DNA of 64,000 nucleotides from CAYZYK01 sp964482615 (GCA_964482615.1 CAYZYK010000001.1:8915-72914); one strand, 5' to 3'. Counted from the first letter of the stretch, positions 24,481 through 33,780 are shown. Notes: generated by a model from the letters alone, not told the origin. A program made the numbers and translations.

Positions 24481-25170
24481 ATGAAAAAAGATTTAATTGT
24501 AATTTCTGTTGGTGGCTCTCTTATTTTCCCAGAAAAGATCGATATTTCTTTTTTGCAATCTTTCAAAGATATTATTCTGAAACAAATAAAAAAAGGAAAA
24601 AGATTTGTTATTGTTTGTGGAGGAGGATCTTTAGCAAGAAATCTTCAATCAGCCGTTAAATCATTTGAGGGAATTGAAAAAGAAGATGCTGATTGGGTTG
24701 GAATTCAAGCCACCATCGTTAACGCTTATCTTTTAAAAATAATATTTAAAGAACAAGCTTACCCCGATATTATTAAAGATCCTACCCAGAAAATAAATTT
24801 TAAAGAAAAAGTTCTTTTAGCAGCAGGCTGGAAACCAGGGTTTAGTACAGACCATGATGCTGTCTTGTTGGCTGAGAACTTTGGAACAAAAAAACTGCTT
24901 AATCTAACTGACATAAATTATATCTATGATAAAGATCCAGATAAGTTTAAAGATGCTGTTCCTCTAAAAAAAATCTCCTGGAAAGACTTCAGGAAACTAG
25001 CACCGAAAGAATGGAGCCCTGGTTTGAACTTTCCTTTTGATCCTATTGCTGCAAAAAGAGCGGAAGAATTGAACCTTGAAGTTGTTATTATTAACGGAAA
25101 GAAACTAGAAAGACTGAAAAATTACTTTGAAGATAAGGATTTTACAGGAACAGAAATAACTCCAAATTAA
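24481..25170 (+). CDS. Amino-acid-kinase-fold UMP kinase, archaeal type
   Basis: 229 aa of the amino acid kinase fold. The N-terminal VISVGGSLIFP and VIVCGGGSLAR are the phosphate-binding loops, GFSTDHDAVLLAE holds the substrate Asp, and NLTDINYIYDKDPDKF is the nucleotide-binding segment typical of UMP kinases. The arrangement resembles the archaeal-like PyrH branch, which phosphorylates UMP to UDP. Other kinases of this fold cannot be excluded. Confidence 0.8.
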   Translation: MKKDLIVISVGGSLIFPEKIDISFLQSFKDIILKQIKKGKRFVIVCGGGSLARNLQSAVKSFEGIEKEDADWVGIQATIVNAYLLKIIFKEQAYPDIIKDPTQKINFKEKVLLAAGWKPGFSTDHDAVLLAENFGTKKLLNLTDINYIYDKDPDKFKDAVPLKKISWKDFRKLAPKEWSPGLNFPFDPIAAKRAEELNLEVVIINGKKLERLKNYFEDKDFTGTEITPN

Positions 25171-25294
25171 AAATTTAATCTCATCTGGATTTCGTTGCTC
25201 TGTTTCATTTCACATTTTTTGTAAAAAGGAATTAATGTTGATAAGCCTAGAAATTTAGCCAAGTCAGTAACTGTTGAGTAAAAACAATAAAATT

Positions 25295-25322
25295 AAAAAA
25301 CAGAAGTAAGTTCCTGTTTTTT
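25295..25322. terminator. Bidirectional terminator between the UMP kinase gene and the tRNA cluster
   Basis: AAAAAACAG (25295-25303) pairs with CTGTTTTTT (25314-25322) around a 10-nt loop, with T runs on either strand. It would end both the plus-strand UMP kinase transcript and the minus-strand comF-tRNA transcript. Confidence 0.75.
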
Positions 25323-25442
25323 AATCTTGTGTATCTATACAACGTGGCGCAAACTCACTTTAGCAAAAATCTCTGAAAAATCCAATTCGTCCCGTCCCGC
25401 CGCCGCTCACTGACGCTCGTCAGCCCGCGAAAAGTCATGTTT
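25323..25442 (-). other. Non-coding, G+C-rich trailer downstream of the tRNA cluster
   Basis: Between tRNA-Arg and the terminator, about 120 nt hold no convincing reading frame. A G+C-rich patch at 25389-25430 contains CTGAC-GCTC-GTCAG, a small hairpin, unlike the AT-rich surroundings. It would be transcribed as the trailer of the tRNA operon. I cannot assign it. Confidence 0.4.
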
Positions 25443-25518
25443 TGGTGCCCTCGATAGGAGTCGAACCTATAGTTACTTCCTCCGCAAGGAAGCGTTTTAT
25501 CCATTAAACTACGAGGGC
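25443..25518 (-). tRNA. tRNA-Arg (GCG)
   Basis: Acceptor GCCCTCG/CGAGGGC, anticodon stem CTTCC/GGAAG with loop TTGCGGA (anticodon GCG), T loop TTCGACT, discriminator A and encoded CCA (25443-25445). A G34 is unusual; most bacteria use ACG deaminated to inosine for CGN codons. Confidence 0.92.
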
Positions 25519-25562
25519 TGAAGCTGTGATGTTTTACGCCTTGCACCCTATTTTCTAACTAG

Positions 25563-25649
25563 CGGAGGGGGTGGGACTCGAACCCACAAGGGTGTAAACA
25601 CCCGCCGGTTTTCAAGACCGGTTCCTTAGCCAATTCGGAGCACCCCTCC
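25563..25649 (-). tRNA. tRNA-Ser (UGA)
   Basis: A class II tRNA with acceptor GGAGGGG/CCCCTCC, anticodon stem CCGGT/ACCGG, loop CTTGAAA (anticodon UGA), a long variable arm (GGGTGTTTACACCC) and discriminator G, the serine identity base. CCA is not encoded. Confidence 0.95.
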
Positions 25650-25663
25650 AATATCTATAGGGG

Positions 25664-25752
25664 CGGAGGAGGTGGGACTCGAACCCACAAGCGACTTTTT
25701 ACACCGCTACGGATTAGCAATCCGCTGCCTTACCAATTCGGCGCACTCCTCC
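25664..25752 (-). tRNA. tRNA-Ser (GCU)
   Basis: A class II tRNA with acceptor GGAGGAG/CTCCTCC, anticodon stem GCGGA/TCCGT, loop TTGCTAA (anticodon GCU), a long variable arm and discriminator G. It is the first tRNA after comF on the minus strand. CCA is not encoded. Confidence 0.95.
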
Positions 25753-25795
25753 TCTTTCCTCTGTATTTTACTTTAAGAAAATCGTAAAGTCAATT

Positions 25796-26461
25796 TTATT
25801 CTTCTCTTATTAAGCTGATTCCCCAGACTTTTTTTATACCTTTTTTCTTTAAGATTTTTACTGTTTTTTCCATTAATTCTTCCTTATTATAAGTATCGTT
25901 AACTAAAAAAACCTTCTTATTCTTTATTTTCTTTAAACTTTGACTTTTTGAGGAAAAACAATTTTTTAAAACAGAAACAAAACAAGAATAATTTTTAAGA
26001 CTTTTAGACAAAGATTTGGCAATCTCTTCTGCCTGGTTGAAACCCTTTCTTTTGTTTTCTTTTATGTCTTGGGGGCAGGGAATAATGACACCATTTTTGA
26101 AAACTTTCTTAAGTTTTATTCCAGACAAAAGAAGATGGTCTATTATTAAAGAAGAGAGGGGATGGGATAGCTCTTTAATATAAGGTTCTTTTTTGAATCT
26201 TGAAATTAATTTTCTAGCGAGAAAATTCTTTTTAAAAGAAAGAGCAAAATAGAGACCAGATAATTGTTTTGAAGAACACTTTTTACACTTTCCAGCTCCC
26301 TTGATTCTTTTTGGGTTTTTATTACAAAGACAATATTGCGTTTCTAGAATATCAAGGGTTGCTTTACAATCTTCACAAAGATAAGTTCCTTCTTTTTTAC
26401 AACCCAAACAGAATTTAGGAAAGAGAATCTCTTTTATGAAGTCTACAATCGAATAGATCAT
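25796..26461 (-). CDS. comF: ComF-family phosphoribosyltransferase-like protein
   Basis: 221 aa with an N-terminal zinc knuckle (FCLGCKKEG, CEDCK, then CNKN and CKKCSS) and a phosphoribosyltransferase-like domain. KRKGFNQAEEIAKSL matches the conserved RGFNQ segment. The PRPP-binding loop, usually VLLVDDVxTTG, reads VFLVNDTYNKE, so enzymatic activity is doubtful. ComFC proteins act in DNA uptake in naturally transformable bacteria. It starts 43 bp from the divergent pilus operon, which fits a DNA-uptake role for that pilus; that link is inference. Confidence 0.83.
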   Translation of the reverse strand: MIYSIVDFIKEILFPKFCLGCKKEGTYLCEDCKATLDILETQYCLCNKNPKRIKGAGKCKKCSSKQLSGLYFALSFKKNFLARKLISRFKKEPYIKELSHPLSSLIIDHLLLSGIKLKKVFKNGVIIPCPQDIKENKRKGFNQAEEIAKSLSKSLKNYSCFVSVLKNCFSSKSQSLKKIKNKKVFLVNDTYNKEELMEKTVKILKKKGIKKVWGISLIREE

Positions 26462-26489
26462 TTTGATTTAAAGATTACGAATTTTGAGG

Positions 26490-26495
26490 TATAAT
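26490..26495 (+). promoter_or_regulatory. -10 element for pilM, near-leaderless
   Basis: TATAAT at 26490-26495, 8 nt before the ATG at 26504; no good -35 is visible. The transcript would start within a base or two of the start codon. Confidence 0.45.
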
Positions 26496-26503
26496 AAAAA
26501 AAT

Positions 26504-27568
26504 ATGTTTTTCAATCCTTTTAAATTTCTTTTTCCCAAAAAATTTGTGGGAGTTGATATTGGAACTTCAGCAATTAAACTTGTTGAAGTTTCCCGTTGGG
26601 GAAAAGGAAGAACCCTGGAAAATTATGGGGAAATAAAATCTCAAGCTCTTTTTGAGGAGCAATTTCGTACTTTTGAAAAAACAACCCATTTAATTTCAGA
26701 ACAGTTTGTGGGGAGAGCGCTGAAAGCTATTCTTAGAGAAGCTAAGATTAAAAACAAGTCAGCCATCTTTACTTTACCTGATTTTTCTACTTTTATCACC
26801 ACCTTTGAATTGCCCCCAATGACAGAAAGGGAAATTCCAGACGCTGTTCGTTACACCGCTCCTCGTTATACGCCCCTTCCTTTATCTGAAACTACTTTGG
26901 ATTGGAAATTAATCGGGGGAACTCCCGGAGGCAATAATCATCTTAAAATACTTTTAATTGCTATTCCAAACGAAGTTGTTGAAAAATATCAAAAAACAGC
27001 AGAATTAGCTGGTCTTGATCTTTATGCTCTGGAAGCTGAAGTTTTAGCGATAGCAAGGGCTGTGATTAAAAAAGAAAAAGACATTATTTGCTTGGTTGAT
27101 ATTGGGGCTCAAAGCACAACTATAAGTGTAGTAGACAAAGGTAATTTAAAAAGAAGTTACAGTTCAGAATTTTCCAGTAACAAATTGACTTTTGCTATTA
27201 GCTCTTCTTTGAATTTAGATTATGCTGAAGCAGAAGAGATTAAACAAGAGAAGGGTTTAATCTCTTCTCAAAAAGAAATTAAAAGAAGCCTTTCTCTTTT
27301 GATTGATCCTTTTTTAGCTGAGATTGAAAAAGTTTCAGATGAATTTTCCCGCAAAACAGGAAAAGAGGTTAATAAAATATATTTATCTGGTGGAGGGGCG
27401 AATTTGCCAGGATTAAGAGAATATGTGGAAAAAGAGACAGGAAAAGAAACTAAAGTTCCCAACTGTTTCTCTGATTTACTCTACCCGCCTATTTTAGGAA
27501 AAACCTTAAAACAAGTAGGACCTCGTTTTTCAGCAGCTGTTGGTGTTGCTTTACAGGAACTTCAATAA
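26504..27568 (+). CDS. pilM: Type IV pilus assembly protein PilM
   Basis: A 354-aa actin-fold ATPase that sits on the cytoplasmic face of the type IV pilus machine and links PilN/PilO to the motors. FVGVDIGTSAIKLVEV (about 14-29) is the phosphate-1 motif, with LVDIGAQSTTISVV and YLSGGGANLPGL as the other nucleotide-binding segments. Length matches the family. It is the first gene of the pilus locus. Confidence 0.93.
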   Translation: MFFNPFKFLFPKKFVGVDIGTSAIKLVEVSRWGKGRTLENYGEIKSQALFEEQFRTFEKTTHLISEQFVGRALKAILREAKIKNKSAIFTLPDFSTFITTFELPPMTEREIPDAVRYTAPRYTPLPLSETTLDWKLIGGTPGGNNHLKILLIAIPNEVVEKYQKTAELAGLDLYALEAEVLAIARAVIKKEKDIICLVDIGAQSTTISVVDKGNLKRSYSSEFSSNKLTFAISSSLNLDYAEAEEIKQEKGLISSQKEIKRSLSLLIDPFLAEIEKVSDEFSRKTGKEVNKIYLSGGGANLPGLREYVEKETGKETKVPNCFSDLLYPPILGKTLKQVGPRFSAAVGVALQELQ

Positions 27569-27636
27569 TTAAAGTATAGGTTGGATATTTAATCTAGATT
27601 ATTATATAATGAGTAAAGTAATAAAATAAACAAACT

Positions 27637-28188
27637 ATGGCTCCTTGGTATGATTTTCTCTACAAACTAAAGACTAAAGAATATTGGTGGCTAGATTTAG
27701 TTCTTTATTTTGTTTTATCTTTGTTAGTTGCTTCGGTTATTTGTTATTTTCTCTTTGGTCTTAAAATCTCCTTTCAAAAAAAACATCTCCAAGAATTAGA
27801 CCAGAAAATAGTAGAAACTGGAACGGAACAACAAAAGGACCTGGAACAGCAGGTTTTTCGTTTTCAAAGAAAACTAGAAGATTTTACTGTTATATTTGAG
27901 GACCATAAAATATCCTCAAACCTATTTGCTTTAATTGAAAGTTCAACCATTCCTAATGTTTGGTTTTCAAGCTTTGGCCTCAGCTCCCAAGGTTATAGTG
28001 TAAGAGTAAGAGGGGACACAGATGATTTCCAAAGTTTAGCTCGCCAGATTTTTTATTTTGAAGAAAATAAATTAATTAAGGAAGTAAATACATTATCTAC
28101 AACCTTAACAGAAGATGGAAATATTAATTTTAGTTTGAGCCTTTTGTTTGAACCGAATCTGTTAAGTCAATTTAAAGGAACAGAATAG
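27637..28188 (+). CDS. pilN: PilN-like pilus assembly membrane protein
   Basis: 183 aa: a short cytoplasmic N terminus, one transmembrane helix at about 25-47 (YFVLSLLVASVICYFLFG), a coiled-coil stretch and an alpha/beta domain. Sequence similarity to PilN is weak, but size, topology and position between pilM and pilO fit. A possible internal promoter (TTGGAT, 18-nt spacer, TATAAT) lies about 30 nt upstream. Confidence 0.7.
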   Translation: MAPWYDFLYKLKTKEYWWLDLVLYFVLSLLVASVICYFLFGLKISFQKKHLQELDQKIVETGTEQQKDLEQQVFRFQRKLEDFTVIFEDHKISSNLFALIESSTIPNVWFSSFGLSSQGYSVRVRGDTDDFQSLARQIFYFEENKLIKEVNTLSTTLTEDGNINFSLSLLFEPNLLSQFKGTE

Positions 28189-28254
28189 AAAATTATATTC
28201 TTTAAAAAACCTCTTGTATCTGAAACAATTACCCAATAAATATTATTTAAGACA

Positions 28255-28794
28255 ATGAAATTAGATAGACCAATCGCTATAGCAGTTATTGTCTTTATTA
28301 TTTTAGCTGTGATCTTTTATTTCGTTTTGCCAAGATACAGAGAGATCAGAGAATTTCAAATTAAAATTGCAGAAAAAGAAGCCGAACTAAAAGGAAAAGA
28401 AGATTATTTCCGGGGGATAGCTGAAGTCTATCAAAAGTTAGTTGAAAATGAAGAGAATATAAAGAAAATTAATACTGCTTTACCCGATAAAATAAATTAT
28501 CCTGCTCTTATTTCATTTCTTCAAGAAAAAAGCCAAGAAAATGGTTTAGTCCTAAGAACGGTTAACCTAGGGGGAACTTCCCAAGCCAGAGGAAAGGAGA
28601 AACTTAACCAGACTAATTTCTCTCTTCGGGTTGATGGTTCTTATTCTGCTTTCCGTAACTTTATTTCTAGCCTGGAAAATTCATCCCGAATTATTGAACT
28701 AGATAATGTCTCTTTTTCAAGTAGAGCAACAAGAACAGAAGAAGAACCGAATATTTATCAATTTAGTTTAGGAATAAGAGTTTATTCTTATTAA
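28255..28794 (+). CDS. pilO: PilO-like pilus assembly membrane protein
   Basis: 179 aa with one N-terminal transmembrane helix (about 7-26), a coiled-coil (REFQIKIAEKEAELKGKE), and a ferredoxin-like periplasmic-type domain with the NYPALISFLQEKSQENGLVL segment common in PilO. It follows pilN and is 3 nt before the next gene. Confidence 0.78.
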   Translation: MKLDRPIAIAVIVFIILAVIFYFVLPRYREIREFQIKIAEKEAELKGKEDYFRGIAEVYQKLVENEENIKKINTALPDKINYPALISFLQEKSQENGLVLRTVNLGGTSQARGKEKLNQTNFSLRVDGSYSAFRNFISSLENSSRIIELDNVSFSSRATRTEEEPNIYQFSLGIRVYSY

Positions 28795-28797
28795 TCT

Positions 28798-29211
28798 ATG
28801 GCTATTGTATTTATATCTCCTAAAAGATCACAGACGGTGCTGATTTCTGCCATTATTGGAATAGTATCTTTGGGTCTTATTATCATTCTTCTTGTTGTTT
28901 TTTTAAGTAAGCCCCAGTCCATAGCACCAGAGAGAGTTTTCAAACCAAAAGAAGTTAAGATTAATTTTGATATTCTAAAATCACAGCGATTAAAGGAACT
29001 TTCTCTTTTTCCTACAGAAATAAAGAAAGAATTTAATTATATAGCAGAAACAGAAGACGGAATAGACCGATCTGGAAAAATTTTAGCCGTTTCAGAAAGC
29101 GAAGCTGAAATATTATTAGAAGAGACGGGACTTGAGAATATTGAGATTAAGAAAACAGAAATCGGCAGAAAAAATCCTTTTGTTCCTCCTCAAATAGCAA
29201 CAGAAGAATAA
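28798..29211 (+). CDS. Single-pass membrane protein of the pilus operon, unknown
   Basis: 137 aa: one transmembrane helix at about 14-37 (LISAIIGIVSLGLIIILLVVF) and a small charged C-terminal domain. It has the position of pilP, but no lipobox or recognisable PilP fold, and no PilQ secretin follows. It may replace PilP in a cell without an outer membrane; that is inference. Confidence 0.6.
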   Translation: MAIVFISPKRSQTVLISAIIGIVSLGLIIILLVVFLSKPQSIAPERVFKPKEVKINFDILKSQRLKELSLFPTEIKKEFNYIAETEDGIDRSGKILAVSESEAEILLEETGLENIEIKKTEIGRKNPFVPPQIATEE

Positions 29212-29250
29212 AACATTAAAAAAACTTTAAGAAAACCATAAATCTTCATT

Positions 29251-30975
29251 ATGGAGGGTTTGATTAAACAATTAACCAAAGAAGGAGTAATAGACAAATC
29301 AAAAGCCAAGGATTTGCAGCTAGAGAAAAAAAGAACCGGGAAGAAAGAAGAAGATATAATTTTAGAAAAAAATATTGTTCCCGAGGACTTTTTATTTAAG
29401 CTAAAGAGTAAACTTTTAAAAATTTCTCTGAAGGAAATTGTTCCAGAGGAAATACCCCTGGAAACTTTAAAATTAATCCCAGAAAGCTCTGCTTTAAGTT
29501 ATAATATGATTCCTTTATCTGAGAAAGACGATACGGTAGAGATAGGAATGGTTTATCCAGAAGATACTCGTTCAAAAGAAGCTCTTCGATTTATAGCAAG
29601 ACAGGGTAAATTTGATTACAAAGTTTACTTAATTAGTCAAAAGAATTTTGAAGAACTTTTAAAACAATACAGAACTTTAAAAAGAGAAGCTAAAACGGCT
29701 CTGGAGGCTTTGGAAGAAGAAGAAATAGGCGTTCCACCAAGAAGAGAAGAACTGCCCGACATGGAAAGGGTGGCTAAGGACGCTCCAATTGTTAAAATGA
29801 CTTCTGTTGTTTTAAAACACGCTGTTGAAGGTAAGGCTTCTGATATTCACATCGAGCCCACCAGAGAAAAGCTTAAAATTAGATTCAGGCTAAATGGTAT
29901 TCTGTACTCAAGCTTGTTTCTGCCCACCAGGGTTCATTCAGCTATTGTGGCTAGAATCAAAATTTTAGCCAAGTTAAAAATTGATGAAACTAGAATTCCT
30001 CAAGATGGCAGATTTTCTACAGAAATTAATGGGAAAAAAATTGATTTTCGCGTTTCGACCTTCCCTACTGTTTTGGGTGAGAAGGTGGCAATAAGGGTTC
30101 TTGATCCCACGGAAGGTCTTAAATCTTACAAAGAACTAGGGCTCTCTGAAAGAAACATTGAATTAGTTGAAAAAGCAGCTAAAGATCCCTTTGGTTTAAT
30201 TTTAGCCACAGGACCAACAGGATCTGGAAAAACAACAACTCTTTACGCCATAATGAGATTTTTGAACAAAGATAAAGTTAACATTGTAACCCTTGAAGAC
30301 CCAGTTGAATATTCTATTAAGGGTGTAAACCAATCTCAAGTTAAGCCCGAAATTAATTATACTTTTGCTAGGGGGCTGAGACATATTTTAAGACAAGATC
30401 CGGACATCATTATGGTTGGTGAAATCAGAGACGAAGAAACAGCAGCCTTGGCAATTCACGCTGCCTTAACCGGACATCTTGTTTTATCAACCTTACACAC
30501 TAACAACGCTACCGGAGTTATTCCCAGATTAATTGATATGGGCATAAAACCATTTCTTCTTTCTCCCACTTTAAATATTGCTATTTCCCAGAGATTAATA
30601 AGGGCTCTTTGTCCTTATTGTAAAAAGAAAGTTAAAGCAGACAAAAAAATTAAAAAATACATATTAGAACAAATTGAAAAACTTCCTTCAAAAGCTAAGA
30701 AAGAAATAGATACCTCCAAAACTATTTATGTATACAGAGCAGAAGGTTGTGATAAATGCAACTTCAAAGGTTACACTGGAAGAACTGGGATTTTTGAGGT
30801 TTTGGAAATGACAGACCAGTTATCTGGTGCTATCTCAGAGAAAATATCTCCAGAGCAAATACGAAAAAAAGCTTTAGAACATGGAATGATAACTATGGCT
30901 CAAGATGGTGTTTTGAAAGCCCTCAAAGGAGTAACTACAGTTGAGGAGGTAATGAAATCAACTCAAATAAGATAA
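29251..30975 (+). CDS. pilB: Type IV pilus extension ATPase PilB
   Basis: A 574-aa GspE/PulE-type hexameric ATPase that powers pilus extension. It has an N-terminal GspE-N domain, Walker A GPTGSGKT at 321-328, an Asp box, Walker B (DIIMVGEIRDEET) and a His box (GHLVLSTLHTN). The zinc site is present as Cys454/Cys457 (CPYC) and Cys500/Cys503 (CDKC), a PilB feature that PilT lacks. It is followed by a CheY-like regulator. Confidence 0.95.
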   Translation: MEGLIKQLTKEGVIDKSKAKDLQLEKKRTGKKEEDIILEKNIVPEDFLFKLKSKLLKISLKEIVPEEIPLETLKLIPESSALSYNMIPLSEKDDTVEIGMVYPEDTRSKEALRFIARQGKFDYKVYLISQKNFEELLKQYRTLKREAKTALEALEEEEIGVPPRREELPDMERVAKDAPIVKMTSVVLKHAVEGKASDIHIEPTREKLKIRFRLNGILYSSLFLPTRVHSAIVARIKILAKLKIDETRIPQDGRFSTEINGKKIDFRVSTFPTVLGEKVAIRVLDPTEGLKSYKELGLSERNIELVEKAAKDPFGLILATGPTGSGKTTTLYAIMRFLNKDKVNIVTLEDPVEYSIKGVNQSQVKPEINYTFARGLRHILRQDPDIIMVGEIRDEETAALAIHAALTGHLVLSTLHTNNATGVIPRLIDMGIKPFLLSPTLNIAISQRLIRALCPYCKKKVKADKKIKKYILEQIEKLPSKAKKEIDTSKTIYVYRAEGCDKCNFKGYTGRTGIFEVLEMTDQLSGAISEKISPEQIRKKALEHGMITMAQDGVLKALKGVTTVEEVMKSTQIR

Positions 30976-31071
30976 TTTCTCAAGTTAATTTATTTTGTAA
31001 AGGTCAGAAAAATTTAAAATTCTTTTCCTGAATATAATTAGTTTAAAAATTAATTCCTACAATCTAATATT

Positions 31072-31437
31072 ATGAAATCAATTTTATTAGTTGAAGATGA
31101 CCCCTTTTTAGTGGATATCTATGTCACTAGATTAAAAGAAGAGGAGTATGAAATAAGGGTGGCAGAAAACGGAGAAAAAGCTTTAAAAGAGTTAAAAAAG
31201 AAAAAACCAGACCTTCTTCTATTAGATATTGTTTTGCCTAAAATGGATGGTTGGCAACTATTGGAAAAGATGACAGAAGATAATAAACTCAAGAAAGTAA
31301 AGGTAGTTATTCTTTCTAATTTGGGAGAAAAAGATGAAATTAAAAAAGGCTTTGATTTGGGGATAGTAGAATATTTAGTTAAAGCAAACTATACTCCAAC
31401 TGAAGTAGTTGAGGAAGTAAAAAAGATACTCAAATAA
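31072..31437 (+). CDS. Single-domain response regulator (CheY-like)
   Basis: 121 aa, a receiver domain only: the acidic pair Asp9/Asp10 (LLVEDDPF), phospho-acceptor Asp52 (LLLLDIVLPKMDGW), a Ser in VVILSNLG, and the conserved Lys in EYLVKANYTP. There is no output domain, so it must act by protein contact, plausibly on the flanking PilB and PilT motors. No histidine kinase is in the window. Confidence 0.9.
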   Translation: MKSILLVEDDPFLVDIYVTRLKEEEYEIRVAENGEKALKELKKKKPDLLLLDIVLPKMDGWQLLEKMTEDNKLKKVKVVILSNLGEKDEIKKGFDLGIVEYLVKANYTPTEVVEEVKKILK

Positions 31438-31486
31438 ATCTGATTGTGTTCTTAAACTCATAACTGAAATTTAGTTTAAACAATAC

Positions 31487-32551
31487 ATGAACTATTCTAT
31501 AAAACTTAAAAACCTTTTATCTCAGGTTTTCAGAGAAAAAGCATCTGATTTACATATTTCGGTAGGTCATCCTCCAACCTTAAGGATAACCGGAAGATTA
31601 ACTCCCCTGATAAAAGAAAAAGAGATTACCCAAAAAGATGCTCAAGGTTTGGCTATCGCCTTGATGACCGATTTTCAATGGAAAAGATTCCAAGAAGACA
31701 AAGAAATTGATTTTTCTTATGGTTTTGAGCAAAAAGCAAGGTTTCGAGTTAATATTTTTTACCAAAGAGGAAATATTAGCATTGTTTTAAGGCTTATTCC
31801 TTTTAAAATAAAAAGCATTGAAGAATTAAATCTTCCTCCGGTTTTACATGAATTTACCAGAAGACCCCAAGGGCTTGTTTTAATAACCGGCGCCTCAAGT
31901 CAAGGAAAATCCACCACTTTAGCAGCTTTGGTTGAAGAAATAAATGAAACCAAACCAGTTCATATAATAACGATTGAGGATCCCATAGAATATGTTTTTC
32001 GCGACAAACAAGCTATTGTTGATCAAAGAGAGGTCTATCATGATACTGCAAGTTTTAATAAGGCCTTAAGATCTACCTTCCGTCAAGACCCTGATGTAAT
32101 TATGGTAGGGGAGATGAGGGATTTGGAAACAATCTCAGGCGTTATTACAGCAGCAGAAACAGGTCATTTAGTTTTTGCTACTTTACACACTAATTCAGCC
32201 TCTCAAACTATTCACCGCGTTGTTGATGTTTTTCCCCCAGAGCAACAAAACCAGATAAGATATCAATTATCTGGATCACTGCTTGGGGTAGTTTCTCAAA
32301 GATTAATTCCCTCAATTGAGGGTGGTTTTGTTCCAGCTTGTGAAATAATGTTTGCCACCTCAGCCGTTGAAACGTTAATTAGAGAAAATAAGGTTCATGA
32401 AATACCAGCGGTTATTGAAACCTCTGCTAAAGAAGGAATGGTTTCTTTAAACAGAGCTTTGGCTGATTTGGTGAGAAAGAAAAAAATATCCGTAAAAAAC
32501 GCTGTTAGATATTCTCTGAGGCCAGTCGAATTAAGAAACATATTGGGTTAA
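31487..32551 (+). CDS. pilT: Type IV pilus retraction ATPase PilT
   Basis: A 354-aa PilT/PilU-type ATPase that depolymerises the pilus, giving twitching or DNA uptake. The Walker A reads GASSQGKS (135-142) instead of the common GPTGSGKS but keeps GxxxxGKS. Walker B (DVIMVGEMRDLETI) and the His box (GHLVFATLHTN) are intact. The C-terminal VETLIRENKVHEI corresponds to the AIRNLIRE retraction motif. The zinc cysteines of PilB are absent. Confidence 0.94.
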   Translation: MNYSIKLKNLLSQVFREKASDLHISVGHPPTLRITGRLTPLIKEKEITQKDAQGLAIALMTDFQWKRFQEDKEIDFSYGFEQKARFRVNIFYQRGNISIVLRLIPFKIKSIEELNLPPVLHEFTRRPQGLVLITGASSQGKSTTLAALVEEINETKPVHIITIEDPIEYVFRDKQAIVDQREVYHDTASFNKALRSTFRQDPDVIMVGEMRDLETISGVITAAETGHLVFATLHTNSASQTIHRVVDVFPPEQQNQIRYQLSGSLLGVVSQRLIPSIEGGFVPACEIMFATSAVETLIRENKVHEIPAVIETSAKEGMVSLNRALADLVRKKKISVKNAVRYSLRPVELRNILG

Positions 32552-32556
32552 AGTTT

Positions 32557-33771
32557 ATGAAATTTTCTTATCAAGCAAGAGACAAAGAAGGAACATTAAA
32601 AACAGGCAAAATAGAAGCTTCCTCGGGGGAGGCAGCAACTGAGGTTCTGAGGAAAAGAGGGCTTTTTATTACTTCATTAAGGAAGGAAAGAAGCTCTTTT
32701 CTTTCTTTTGAAAAGATAAAATCAAAAATATTCAAAGGTGTTTCTTCAAAAGAAGTTGCTATATTCTCTCACCAATTGGGAGTGATGCTCGATTCTCGAG
32801 TTCCTATTGTTCAGAGCCTTTTGACTTTGAGCTCTCAAATGTCCAATACAAACTTTAAAGAAAAAGTATTGAAGATCAGTGAAGCAGTTGAAGGTGGAAG
32901 TTCTTTGTCCGATGCTTTTTCTGTTTACCCTGAAATTTTTGATAATTTCTATATTAGTTTACTTGAGTCAGGGGAAGCCGCAGGAAAGATTTCAGAATCA
33001 TTACATTATCTGGGAGATCATCTGGAAAGGGAATACAATATTAAGAGCGATATTAAAAAAGCGATGCTCTATCCTGTTTTAGTTTTAATTGTTTTTTTGG
33101 TAGCTATCACAGTTATAGTTTTCTTCGTTATTCCTCCTTTCAGTGAAATATTACAAGAAGCCGGGGGAGAGATTCCCCTTATTACCAGATTAATGTTTGG
33201 TTTTTATGAATTTCTAAAAAATTTCGGCTGGGTTTTAATTTTAGCTTTTGGGGGGTTGATTGTTTTTTTGATTTATTATCTGAAGACCGAAAAAGGAAGA
33301 AAAATTTACGATAAAATTATTATCAACCTTCCTTTTTTAGGTAATTTTTTCCAAAAAATATTTATGACTCGTTTTGCCGAGAATCTTTCAAGCTTAATTA
33401 AGGCTGGAATTCCCATAACCCAGGCCCTGAGAATAAACAAAAAGATAATAGGAAATTTCGTTTATCAAGAGATTTTGAAAGAAACAGAAAAGAGGGTAGC
33501 CCAAGGAGAGCAAATAAGCTATGTTTTGGTAAAATATCCTGAGGTTATTCCATCTTTTGTGACCCAAATGGTAAAAGTTGGAGAAAAAACAGGTAGATTA
33601 GAAAGTTCTTTGTCTGAAGTAGTAAAATTTTACCAAAAAGAGATACAAAGAAGCACAGAAACTTTTATGACTTTAATCGAACCCATATTAATAATTTTCT
33701 TGGGTGGTATTGTTGCTCTTCTGGCAGTTTCTGTTTTCGGGCCCCTTTATGGTATGATCGGTGGTTTTTAA
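32557..33771 (+). CDS. pilC: Type IV pilus inner-membrane platform protein PilC
   Basis: 404 aa with two repeated GspF domains (about residues 60-195 and 265-390) and three transmembrane helices (near 170, 220 and 375). The start FSYQARDKEGTLKTGKIEA is the classical PilC/GspF opening. It anchors the PilB and PilT motors and sits between pilT and the major pilin gene. Confidence 0.94.
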   Translation: MKFSYQARDKEGTLKTGKIEASSGEAATEVLRKRGLFITSLRKERSSFLSFEKIKSKIFKGVSSKEVAIFSHQLGVMLDSRVPIVQSLLTLSSQMSNTNFKEKVLKISEAVEGGSSLSDAFSVYPEIFDNFYISLLESGEAAGKISESLHYLGDHLEREYNIKSDIKKAMLYPVLVLIVFLVAITVIVFFVIPPFSEILQEAGGEIPLITRLMFGFYEFLKNFGWVLILAFGGLIVFLIYYLKTEKGRKIYDKIIINLPFLGNFFQKIFMTRFAENLSSLIKAGIPITQALRINKKIIGNFVYQEILKETEKRVAQGEQISYVLVKYPEVIPSFVTQMVKVGEKTGRLESSLSEVVKFYQKEIQRSTETFMTLIEPILIIFLGGIVALLAVSVFGPLYGMIGGF

Positions 33772-33780
33772 TTATTCACA

